From assembly GCA_022494885.1 (NCBI GenBank), contig JAGVSM010000847.1, positions 62,001 to 126,000 of the forward strand: a stretch of 64,000 bases of DNA, read 5' to 3'. The DNA is from Micrasema longulum. Its lineage: Eukaryota; Arthropoda; Insecta; Trichoptera; Brachycentridae. Shown here piece after piece: positions 20,031-30,239 of this stretch. The stretch's first letter is position 1. The number at the start of each line of letters is the position of its first letter. The notes below the pieces were generated by a model. It ran no database searches. It had not been told where the DNA came from and worked only from the letters and a program-made list of their open reading frames with translations. A program made the translations under genes and the position numbers.

Positions 20031-23000
20031 ATACCTTTGTATAACGTCCTTATCTTCCCATCATAATCGAAGCCCTGGAAACACTAGTAAATATCTATTA
20101 AATTTGACAATATTAAAAAAATGTTTTTCTCTGATTGCTCTAACGTTAGGCCTGCCTTAAATTAATGTTAAATAATCAGTGTTAAATCAGCGTTAAATAA
20201 TAAATAAAAATAAATAAGTGGAATGAAAACTTACAAGTCGTGACTAATAAAAAGTATTCAAGAATTAATTGAAAAAAGTGCTAAAATTATATGACTCAAA
20301 ATCATTATATTTGTAATATTAGCATAGGTACTTAATTTTGCAAAATATAGAAAGATAGTGTAACGTAATTTTGTTTCTCAAGAGTGTGAAATATGCTGAA
20401 GCTATTCAACGAAGCAATAAATATAAAAATATTTTTATATGGTAAAACCCGATAGCAATCATAACACTTTCAAATACTTTATTACTTATTTGCAAAATGT
20501 TTATTGCTGTTTTTCGTCTTCTCATTAATTAATGTTAATTTAAATTTATTGCACTGTATCACAACCCACTAAGAAGCTAATTTTACATTTTAATTAAATT
20601 GTAATAAATTATCGTAAGAAATAACACATTTTCTTCGTGAGTTTGACTGATTATTTTTTATTCAATATGAACCCAGCTTGAAACTCTTATATTGAAAAGT
20701 AAATATAATGTGTATATGGATTGAATTTATAAATATAACTAATTTGCCCGTAGTCTTGTCGCTTTCTTTCTCTCTATAAATATCGAAAAAAGCTTCTTAC
20801 TAATATCCGTCCACGAACTCTTTTATAAATCCTGCGGTATCTACAAATATGGTGACTTTCAAAAAAGATTCCTAAGCAATTAAAAAAAAAAATCGTTTCA
20901 AAAAGCTCAAATTTGAGCAGTCTTAACCTATAATCTCGATATGTATGTTTATCTGTTTTTTTTAAACTGCTTATGCAAACAAGTAATTAAATGATTAATA
21001 GTAACATTTTACTAAAAATAATTTGATGATGTTTCAGTTAAAGTAAATTGTTTGTTAAAACTAAAAAACCAGTTATTTTTTTACTGTAAAAATATACAAA
21101 AAGTTATGTTTCCATAAAAATTTGAAAATAAGTCATGAATCAATTGAGCAATATTGCATTATTATTATGGTTATACGTTTTCTGTCTTGGGTTCATTTAA
21201 ATATATTATAATCTACGTATGTCCACGATAATTAATGCATTTAAAAATAAATACACCCACTCTTGGAATACGAATCACGAGAATAAAAGTGACATTTAAC
21301 ATTGTGATATTTTGTGTCACAATAAAACACGTGACATGAACATAAACTACTGAAGCCAGGATTATAAATATTCACAAGTTTTTACGCCAAGACTTACCTG
21401 GTACAAAATAAATATACTGAAAAACTCCTGCATAGTAGAATGTCGTCTGGAATGTTGATTAATTTATTTTTAATTTTAAAAAAAAAATTGCGTTTTTTTA
21501 TTTTCCCGAAAATTTATTTACTGAAACTATTTTAATAACAATGATAAAAAATAGAAATTTGTTGTAGATTAGTATTCGAACTCATGGTTTTTAAATATCT
21601 CATTCTTTATTATTTTAACATATGGTTATGGGAGAGGGTATGACGTATCAACGGTAAAAATGGTAAGTGACTAATGCACCACTGTAGTTAAAATTGAGTT
21701 ATGTATACCACTTTTCTCGGAATTGTGAATTGCGTCGCGTGAGATCTGTAAATATCGACCCTAAATATTCAGGCCTTTTAATCAAAATTCTTCATGCAAG
21801 ACATTTATAAAACCAATATATTTACATTACACAAAATTATACTTATTTTTACGAATTTTTAATAGGGCTAATATTCTATTTTATTTTTTTGTAACTCTAC
21901 TACCTAATTATTATTTTTAGCTGATATATAAATTATTTGTAATAATCGTAAACTTTTTTTTCTTATTTTTTAGCTGGTTTATATGGGTGTTATTATTTGC
22001 TGCGACACTTATACAAAATCAAAAATACTTCATCTCTGAAATAGGAAATAAATACATTTTGAACAAACGATCAAATCAAATTCTGTTTAATATTGGGTTT
22101 AAAAAGACAATTTATTTGTATTTATTATAACGTAATTACAAATGAATGATTTATCTTGTTAAAATTAACATTTTATGCAAGTACTCTATAGTAGGTAAGT
22201 GAGATCAATAAAATCTTAGCACTTCACCTTATTCTTTCTTCACAGAAAAAAATGCACTTAGTTATTCACTCAATTTTTTCATAATTTATCATAATTAGGT
22301 CATTTTATTTATCAAACACGTTTTTAAAGGCTATATAAAAACCCGTCAAAATATTTCTCACCTTAAAAAAAAAGCTATTTGGTAAATATAAAAACAGTTA
22401 TTTTGCCGAAATCGATAGCTGAAACTTTGTGACACAGAGTACACCCATGTCATTGAACTTTTTCTCAATTTGATATTTTGTTAACAAGCGACTAATTCAC
22501 TATCTTACCTTTTCATCATGCATCAGGGATACCTTGACGGTAGTAAAACGAAATGTTTATGATGAAAAAATCAACTTTTCCTGTTTGTATACAGAAAAGT
22601 TTTACGTTTTCAGCAGGCCTTTGGGAAATCATACTCATACACCTCTTCAACCCTCCTGAACTCCTGATATCCTACCCCGAGTTGCTTATCATTAGTCACT
22701 GTCTGCAGAAAGTCCGTCATAGTCCAGGAAATAATTATGATTGTGTTTTGTGTTTTTTTTTTATTATCAAAATTATATAAACGTATGCGTTTCATTAGCG
22801 GCTCAGCTCTATCAACATGAATATGTTTTAATGTCATAAAGTAACAATATACTTGAAGAAAAATGTAAGTTATTTTTTAAATAATAATAAAAAAAATATA
22901 TTTATTAATAAAAACAGTTTTTATTAAATTTTTGTTTTCAATTATTATTTGAATTTCCTTTTTAATTAAATGCTCTTATTGTGTTTGTGCATATTAACTT

Positions 23001-23040
23001 TATATAGTTTGCTTGATAAATTTTGGAAACAAATCAGGTG
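20031..23040. other. Long AT-rich stretch, nothing recognised
   Basis: About 3 kb of AT-rich DNA without repeat landmarks. A less AT-rich patch at 22600-22720 is open on both strands but has no motif. No gene is called. Confidence 0.5.
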
Positions 23041-23235
23041 ACGGTGCCGTTGCTAGTTGCTAGTGTTGCGGACTCATAAATCAGAGGTACGAGGTTCGAG
23101 TCCCACTCTATGCCAACTTAATTCACTTTTCCTTATAGTGAGTAATATAGAACTTGTTGAAAATGGCCATATATTTAAAATACTTTGGTAAACCATAAAA
23201 ATGATTCGTCCCTCGTGGAGGCATATTATTGGAAG
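23041..23235 (+). mobile_element. SINE C copy
   Basis: The tRNA-like head gctagtgttgcggactcata, with a B box in cgaggttcgagtcccactc, is followed by the family C tail gttgaaaatggcc and cctcgtggaggcatatta. Other copies lie at 27687 and 58270, with minus-strand copies near 60400 and 63400. Confidence 0.7.
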
Positions 23236-23354
23236 CGATTTCTTGGAAATTAAAAAAATAAAAAATATTTTAAATTCTTTGGTCTATAAAATTGATTGCT
23301 TAAATCGCCAACGAATGATAACACCTAGAAAAAAATATACGAAGAAAAAATATT

Positions 23355-23460
23355 TTTGACAAGGGAATATGGCAGTCAAAGCGTTTGCAAAGCTTATGAC
23401 TTGTTGTTGTTGATTTACCTACGCGAATGTCAAAGTTATTGAATTTTGTAAAAAAACAAA
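23355..23460 (+). repeat. Repeat M internal fragment, diverged
   Basis: aatatggcagtcaaagcg, gcaaagcttatgacttgttg and aatgtcaaagttattg are weak matches to the M body segment around agggcttatgacctgtc. Confidence 0.3.
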
Positions 23461-23499
23461 CTTATAACTGTCATCCAAAAAGACCGAAAACTACCAAAA

Positions 23500-23960
23500 C
23501 TCAAAAAACGAAATAGATAAATGACCACTCAATCAATTTTCTGGCCGAGTTCTAATTTCTTCTCAATTCACTTGTCATTATCTCGCTTTTCCGACATCCG
23601 CCCACCGCGTTACTTCGAAGAATTCACAATATTTATCTCGGGCGGGCCGTAATTATTTTTTCCTAACCTTTACCGCTTTGATTAATGATCTCGCTCGACA
23701 CCGCGAGGTGCAAGGTATTAATCATTCTAAGATGGTTCTTCTTAATTCTGAAACGACGGAATTCATAGCGAAGCGGCGTCGTCCGAGGCGTCCTTTTTGG
23801 TCTCAGGGCGTCAGCGTCGCCTGCAGAGAAACGTAGACAAATGGTCCTAATTCTTCCAAACGTCAAAGCGAAAGGAGAGCCCCGAGTCATTTCACAAATA
23901 CGTAAGAAACGAAGCTTGAATATTAATAATTTATTATCCCCGAGATGTCACCTTTTGCTG
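23500..23960. other. Less AT-rich unique-looking block
   Basis: Distinctly GC-richer than its neighbourhood, with sequences such as cgggcgggccgtaatt (about 23639) and gcgaagcggcgtcgtccg (about 23768). It has no repeat partner in the window and no recognisable coding motif (the minus-strand frame at 23663-23890 is unassigned). It may be conserved regulatory DNA or an exon of an unrecognised transcript. Confidence 0.35.
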
Positions 23961-24890
23961 AAGGCATGTTGTCTATACATATATATATCTACAAAGTAGG
24001 TTTACAAAAACATATTTTAATATACTATTTTCACATTATATTAAGAAAAACAAAAAATAAGAATTTGAAACGACACCTAAAAACAACGAAATAGATATTA
24101 GTTAGGTCCATAAAAAGTTACAAATATTAAGAAAAAATAAAGATACGAGTAATGTTATTTACTAATACCTGTCAACCAAAGGATATTTGTAATTTTATGA
24201 CTATTTGTTCAAAATAACAATAAAAAATAGGTACATTACAGTTCTGAACCATTAACATATATTTTTTTTTCATGTAAATTGTCCGTCTTGAAGCACAGTA
24301 GTTTGATTACCAATTTATTACCTTCTGTAAATGTCTAGACTTTCGTATTCCCTTACATTGAATTAATTTGTTCCTTACAAGATACACTTCATTTTTTTTT
24401 TTAATATGATCACGATGATAAAAGTCTTCTTAGGCTGGTATTTGCCCACGCTGACCGTCAGCTCTCGTAGGTTAATATGTATGTATTACTATGAAGCGTT
24501 TTCGAATAACGCTGACCAGCCCCGACGATCGGCATGAAACGAAAATCAGCCTTAGTCTTCATTATAATTTTGCCTTAAAAATATCAAGATACGATGTACA
24601 AGATATTCGAATTTAATGAAGACGTTTTACTTGTTTTCTCTTCTGAATAACTTCATTGTTTTAAAGTAGTCATAAAATATAAATTTCCCTATTTGTTTGA
24701 TAGGAAAAAAATTGCTTAGAATGTGTCCTTTACCTGAAAAATTCTAACAAAATATTAGAATGGTACTTTAAATCTTAAGCTATCTTACTTTCTTGTGACA
24801 TAAATAAAGCATTAATAAAATAAGTGAACTATTTTTTTTTTACATTAAATACTCTCTAACAATTAATTTTAGTAAATTTTTATACATTTC
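23961..24890. other. No gene recognised
   Basis: AT-rich, with a less AT-rich segment at 24430-24560 (cgctgaccagccccgacgat) that is unclassified. A weak M-like fragment may lie near 24325-24395. Confidence 0.4.
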
Positions 24891-24894
24891 TATT

Positions 24895-24985
24895 AACCGA
24901 CATTTATATCTCTACCGGTTTATCGAGACGTACTCGTATCTTTGCCAGGACACTTATTACATGCAAATCATACTTTACTATGGCT
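24895..24985 (-). repeat. Solitary arm of the hammerhead-bearing foldback element
   Basis: Matches the left arm at 6118-6198: accgacatttatatctctac, cggttt, agacgta, gtatctttgccaggacac and acatgcaaat. No matching right arm was found nearby. Confidence 0.6.
24908..24953 (-). ncRNA. Hammerhead-ribozyme-like motif, degraded
   Basis: On the minus strand: gtgtc, ctggcaaa in place of the CTGANGA core, a stem with a gtac-centred loop and gtctc, then gataaaccggta in place of GAAACCGGTA, then gagat. Both conserved boxes are damaged, so it should be inactive. It is a third member of the family seen at 6135 and 6445. Confidence 0.45.
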
Positions 24986-25109
24986 ATGTGTCATGGCGTT
25001 AAGACTCCTGGCTTAAAGATGACACATTTCCATGTCTGCCTAAATCATGGCATGGCAATGTCTATTGTAATTTAAAAAAAGATTCTAATATTATTTAGAT
25101 TAAGTTCAA

Positions 25110-25480
25110 TGTATTATATATGTATCATTATTTATTTATTATTTATACTTTTACATTGTTTGTATTCTTTTTTTTATACAGAATAATGTTCCCTATATAG
25201 GGAAACATTTTACAAAATGTGAAACATGCCTTAAATTAGTTATTCAACAAAGTTAACATAGTAATAATAATGAAAAAAAACGTAATTAAATCTAATTAAC
25301 GTAATTATCATTAACAAAATAAACAATAAAAACTAAAAGAATCATAAAAAAACAAAACCAATTTCAAAAACAGTACACACATTTTACCTATTTAGCTTGA
25401 TCCACTCATCGATCCGTGGGCAACTTACCTCCACTATCCATTTCTTAATAGCAATTTTATACTGTGAGTACTTATTAATT
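25110..25480 (-). repeat. Interspersed repeat N, copy 1
   Basis: Shares with 41110-41410 and the reverse complement of 52405-52755: tacttttacattgtttgtat, cagaataatgttccct, gggaaacattttacaaaatg, aacatgccttaaattag and acctccactatcca. The left edge is a tatttatttatt run, which on the minus strand would be an A-rich 3' tail, so the family looks like the 3' end of a LINE. The hairpin core is reduced here to ccctatataggg. Confidence 0.65.
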
Positions 25481-26270
25481 GTTCTTATTAATGCCAATTC
25501 AATGGGGCCTGTTAATTAACTTTTTTATTTTAAATAAAAAAATATGTATTTAATTTCTTGCTGTCACAATAGTGAATTTGAAAATAAGTTCAGAACATTT
25601 TCTCAAATAAGGTAACTATTTATTAAACATTATTGTAATAAAAGCTGTCAAAAATCTAGTTAAAGATAAGGGGGTAGAAACAGCCCTTCTCACTACAAAC
25701 GATACCGAATCCTTATAAAATAAGTTGTGCTAGTGACGTATTATTATTGCCCTTTATTTTTTTCTTTGAAGCCGCTTTATCGTACCGTGAAAGCCCTCAC
25801 ACCAAAAGCTCGCTAGATTGCTTTCTGAAAGCTCTGTTCTTCTGTTCGAAAGAAGCGTTGAACTTGTCAGAGCTTTTTATAATAAAGGTAAATAAATACT
25901 GACTTTCAAAATACAATATCTTTTTTGATTTTATTTTAATTTTACTTGTGAGATTTAATTTTTATTGCCACCTTATTAAAACACATAATTGTTTTTATTG
26001 ATTTAATTGAGATAGAGATTTACTTTTCCCATAAAAAAATTGTTGAAAAAAGCGGTTATCTATCTTGTTTTATTATATTTCCGAAATTATATAAACAAAT
26101 TATTTGTTAATTTACGGTATTTTTTCACTAACAGAAATCTTGCATATTTATATTGTGATAGATAATGTAATGTATAGTATATTAATGATTTGTAGTATGA
26201 TAAGTGTAAACTTAATATGTATATGTAAAATATAATAGAAATATATTTATTTGTTTATTTATTTATTCAT
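25481..26270. other. AT-rich stretch without a recognised gene
   Basis: A moderately less AT-rich stretch at 25770-25880 has the inverted pair gaaagctctgttct and gttcgaaagaagc. Nothing else is recognised. Confidence 0.45.
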
Positions 26271-26440
26271 TTTTTTACCACAACAGGCCAGGAGGCCCAA
26301 TTACAGTGGTGAATTACATCACAGAACACCCAGGCTTGAGAAAAATCACATTTTAAATTTTTGTGTTCTCACCGGGAATCGAACCCGGAACCTTTCGTCT
26401 GTGAGTCAAGCGTCTTGACCACTACACCACGGAGGCCGCC
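26271..26440 (-). mobile_element. SINE B, best copy
   Basis: On the minus strand: ggcggcctccgtggtgtagt (A box in tggtgtagtggtc), gaaaggttccgggttcgatt (a near-perfect B box), then tgtgatttttctcaagcctg, gggtgttctgtgatgtaatt and ggcctcctggcctgttgtgg, ending in a short A run. Its head differs from that of SINE A. The head is intact enough to suggest relatively recent spread. Confidence 0.85.
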
Positions 26441-27497
26441 TATATATGCATATATGTGTGCATATATGTTTATGAATGCATTACAAGTGCTCCGACACAT
26501 CACGAATTTTCTAGCGAGTCGAGTAATGTAAACAGACATGGATCGTTCTTGATTTTGTCGCAATAAACTGTGTGTCTGTCCCCAATAAATGTATGGTCAA
26601 TGTTATTAATAAATAAAATAAATATATCTTTTGAAATTTCTATTAAATATTTCGCTTTCTTGAGCAAGTGCAAAATACAAATAAAAGAAGATGTCATAAA
26701 TGTCGACATCCGTGCATTATTTAAGGCATAGGCAAGCATTGTCGACAAAGGTAAAGTAAATGGACACTGAAAGAATGTCTGAAAGGATAAAAAACGTTCA
26801 TCAATGCAGAAAATCAGGAGGTCCGGGTAAAAAGTGGCATTGTATCCACTTTGTCAATCTCTGCTGGAAACGGAGTGATAATTTGTTAATCAAAATGTAT
26901 AAACTTTCATATTTTCTTACATTTTTGTTCTTCATCTCTGTAATACGTGAAACTTAATAACTTTATAGAGGGTGCAATTTACTCCATGTCTATAATAATT
27001 AGGAAAAACTCATTTCCATTTTCATACATTTCCAGAGTTGTTAAACTGTTATTATCCAGACAGATGAGTGTAAAATAGAAACAATATACTGGACCCGGCT
27101 CGAAGATGTATCAACGCCTTATGAATTGATGCCCTATGCACCAACTGGGTCGGATAATAATTCAGTCATTTGATTGTTAATTTTTTTCAATGTGTACGTA
27201 TTAAACATTAAAAATATTTTTTCTTCACCGAAGTAACCCGTGCCAAGAACACTCAATAATAGTTTGTTTTACAAGTCAGAATTCACGTAGAAAACATAAT
27301 ATCTTCACCTCGTCCCGTCACTGACCTAAAAAACTAAATTTTGCGATATCGCAATTTGAAAATTTGGAGAAGAAGGAAAAATCATATTCAAATAATATGT
27401 TTTGAAGCTTTTACCTACACATCATAACTCATTAATGTCAATATAATCAATTATATTTTTGATGTAAATATTTTTGAATATCTGGAAGGTTTTTAAT
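26441..27497. other. No gene recognised; SINE A-like scrap at about 27090-27165
   Basis: 27090-27165 reads ggctcgaagatgtatcaac, gatgccctatgcaccaac and gggtcgg, a diverged SINE A tail. Repeat R copy 2 lies at 27345-27455. The overlapping short frames at 26369-26957 show no motif; the one ending at 26369 is SINE B sequence. Confidence 0.4.
27345..27455 (+). repeat. Interspersed repeat R, copy 2
   Basis: Shares gcaatttgaaaatttggag and aagaaggaa with 13670-13790, followed by a related stretch ending in cattaatgt. Confidence 0.5.
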
Positions 27498-27648
27498 GAG
27501 GCATGGTGGGTAAAAGATTGACAATCGGTTTGATTCCCGTTGTAATTTTTCTCAAGCTGTGTGTTCAATACTCAAAGATGTTATGTACTGAAATTCACTA
27601 CTATAATTGGGCCTCTCAAACTGTTGTGGTGTAAAAAAAAAAAAAAAC
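27498..27648 (+). mobile_element. SINE B, head-eroded copy
   Basis: Contains ggtttgattcccgttgtaat, ctcaagctgtgtg, gaaattcactactataatt and gcctctcaaactgttgtggt, ending in a 15-base A run. The tRNA-like head is heavily eroded. Confidence 0.65.
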
Positions 27649-27686
27649 ACGTTTAACATAAAAGGTATTCCATAAATACAGGGACT

Positions 27687-27835
27687 AGTGTCCTGTGGCT
27701 AGTGTCCTGTGGCTAGTGTCCTGTGGCTAGTGTCTCGGACTCACGGACCAAAGGTCTGTGGTTCGAATCCCACTCTACCCACACTCGATTCCCATTTTCT
27801 AATACTGAGTTAGTCACAAGAACTGTATACTATAG
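27687..27835 (+). mobile_element. SINE C with triplicated 14-bp head
   Basis: The 5' edge has three perfect copies of agtgtcctgtggct (27687-27700, 27701-27714, 27715-27728) and a fourth partial one, running into the tRNA-like head (ggctagtgtctcggactcac, B box in gtggttcgaatcccactc). The body follows to about 27835 (actgagttagtcacaagaac). The repeat unit corresponds to the first bases of other C copies (tcctgtggctagtg at 58277). Confidence 0.75.
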
Positions 27836-27839
27836 GTGC

Positions 27840-28430
27840 TGATGTCAATGCAGAGTGGTCGGGCATAGGTGGGCCTCGGCTGACGAACGATAAGCTCCGG
27901 GGGAGGTATCGCTGCCTAGAGATCCCTTGCGGGGTCGCTAGTGAGTAACACTGGCGGCCGCAATCCTGAAACAGGCAACCGGGTTATAAGGCCGGTATCT
28001 CTTCGTCGGCGGGAACGGCGGGGTGTGTTCCGGGGAAGTAGCCAAGGGTCCAAATTATCCGGGGTCCAAAATCCAATCCAAAGAGTATCCTAGTTCCAAG
28101 TCCCAGGGGTAGCGGCGGTCGAATATTCCAGGTGGCGGTGAGGTCCAGTTTGAAACGAGGCAGGAAGACGAGGTGGAGAGTAAAAGCCCTTAGTAGCGTG
28201 ACGATTTGACTGCTTTATTATTTGCCCGGCGGGGCTATATAAACAATACATTTTGCCGTGCGGCGGCGATGCTAGGCCAATAGCGGGCGGTACTAGGTTG
28301 ACCAATCACGCGGCGAGAGAGATAGCGAGCACATTGGCCCGCTCTATCAGTCTCTCTCGCGCCACGTATAAGAACGCCCCCCTCCCGCTACCCGGCCGCA
28401 GTTCCCCGCCGTCCGCGCGGCGATCAACAT
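27840..28430 (-). mobile_element. GC-rich LTR-like block (candidate LTR)
   Basis: By far the most GC-rich block in the window. On the minus strand it begins tgttgatcgccgcgcgg and includes gtttatatagcc (TATA-like, about 28236-28247), followed about 20 bp later by aataataaagcagtc (polyadenylation-like), then a GC-rich stretch ending near cattgaca at 27847. The TATA and AATAAA order and spacing, and the TGTT...GACA ends, fit the LTR of a gypsy or BEL-type element. No target duplication or partner LTR was found, so a host CpG-rich promoter remains possible. Confidence 0.4.
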
Positions 28431-28585
28431 TCACACAGAATAATGAACAGTTTATTTTATGATACATTAAATAACATAGTAGGCAGTCAATAATATTACA
28501 TTAAATGATTCCTAGTCTATACATGCTTCAGTATGGCGATGACCACCCACGAACTCGACAAATACTGGCCTTTATTGGGGAGTCC
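28431..28585. other. Spacer between LTR-like block and LINE
   Basis: AT-rich apart from the patch atggcgatgaccacccacga at about 28533. Nothing recognised. Confidence 0.35.
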
Positions 28586-30060
28586 CTATGCTAACTGGAA
28601 GTGACGGAGTACCTCCATATTTTATTGTAAAATGTGCAAATAATAATTAATTTATCTCTCAAGCAAGGATATTTTCCCCTGAAATGGAAAGAAGCTCATA
28701 TTATACCAATACACAAAAAAAGTTCAAAAAATAAAATTTCTAATTATAGAGGTATTTCCATAATTAATACTTTCAGCAAAGTGTGCGAAAAAATAGCTTA
28801 TTCTCGGATTTATCCAATCATAGTAAAAGAAATACCTCCCCAACAACATGGGTTGGAAAGGCAAATCTACTATCTCCAATTTGATAGAATTTATAGATTA
28901 TGTTTTTCATTGTATGGACAAACTCGAGCAGGTTGATGTAATTTATACAGACTTCGAAAAAGCTTTCGACCGAGTGGATTATATCATTCTTATGAGAAAA
29001 CTTTTAAACTTTGGTGTAAAAGGAAACGTTCACAGGTGGATCTTATCTTATCTCAGCAATAGAAGCCAAGCTGTTGTTCTTGGTGGTTTTCAATCTGAGT
29101 TTGCTGATATTTTCTCCAGAGTACCCCAGGGTTCACATTTGGGACCATTGTTTTACAACGCGTATCTCTATGATATTTACGTTGTATTTATGAACGCAAG
29201 ATTTTTGATGTACGCAGATGATAAAAAAACATACTTCAAAGTTAAGAATCCCCTTGACTGTCTTAAACTTCAAGATGATCTAAACCGTTTGACAGAATAC
29301 TATTTGAAAAATCGTATTAACGTCAATGTATCAAAGTGTTTGCTTATTTCTTTTTCTCGAGGTCGACATCCAATCCCAAATCATTATATATTAGAAAACC
29401 AACCTGTTCAGAGAATTGATACCGTACGCGATCTTGGTGTTATTCTTGAATCACTTCTATGACATACTGTCCCGTGCAAATAGAAACCTTGGTTTTGTAC
29501 TTCGTACATGTCAGGTATTTAAAGATATCGCGTGTATTAAAATGGTCTACTTTGCTCATGTTCGCAGTTTGCTCGAGTATGCCTCTTCTGTTTGGTCTCC
29601 ACAATACGTCACACATAAAGAAAAGTTTGAGAAAATTCAATAGACATTTCTTAGACATCTTAACTGGAGATGCAGGTATCTCGATCTCAATTATATGTCT
29701 TCCTGCAAAAAACGCCACTTGCTTTAGAAAATCGCAGTCTATTGTTGGACATGGGGGTGCTTCATGACATACTCAGTGGACGCCTTGATAGTCCGGCTCT
29801 TTTGTCGGAGTTATCATTAAATGTCCCCGGCTACCGCACCCGTCACACGTCGAGCTCTCTATTTCATGTGCCAGCAGTTCATACGAACTATGCCCAGAAC
29901 TCTCCACTTATACGTTTTGCTAGTGAATATAATTTGAACTTTCCCCTTATTGATCCATTTGATTGTAAAAAAATAACATTTAAAATGCGCGTCTTAAAAC
30001 ATACGTTTTTGTCTTATACTTAGTTTCAATAATAAAGTCTTATTTAATGTTATTTAATTT
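28586..30060 (+). pseudogene. LINE reverse transcriptase pseudogene (CR1/Jockey type)
   Basis: A 5'-truncated non-LTR reverse transcriptase. In order: GSDGVPPYFIVKCA near 28600; KEAHIIPIHKKSSKNKISNYRG and following (28634-28936 frame); the motif A region YTDFEKAFDRVDY, then VPQGSHLGPLF, and the catalytic YADD box in RFLMYADDKKTYF (28848-29462 frame). Downstream pieces lie in two further frames (29416-29643, 29670-30023) and carry RSLLEYASSVWSP and NVPGYRTRHTSSS. At least three frameshifts break it. A polyadenylation-like aataataaag lies near 30030, after the last stop. It lies tail to tail with the LINE at 30240-32354. Confidence 0.8.
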
Positions 30061-30239
30061 TATTTTATTAAATTTTATCTCTAATTCTTAATATTATATA
30101 TATATTTATATTTTCGACACTTGACACCCTCATTCCAATATAACACCCACACAAACACACTAGTATGTATTGTACGTGTATTTAATGTATTTCTGTGGAT
30201 ATCTGTCATTGGTTTTATTCTCTGTATTTTTTTTTATTT
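30061..30239. other. AT-rich junction between two convergent LINEs
   Basis: Contains a tatatatata run near 30095-30106 and T-rich runs near 30228-30258. The T-rich runs probably mark the A-rich 3' end of the minus-strand LINE. Confidence 0.4.

Noticed and set aside
26369..26563. Minus-strand frame as a gene
   Set aside because: Its end is SINE B head sequence (GLRGVVVKTLDSQTKGSGFDSR-type reading of a tRNA-like head).
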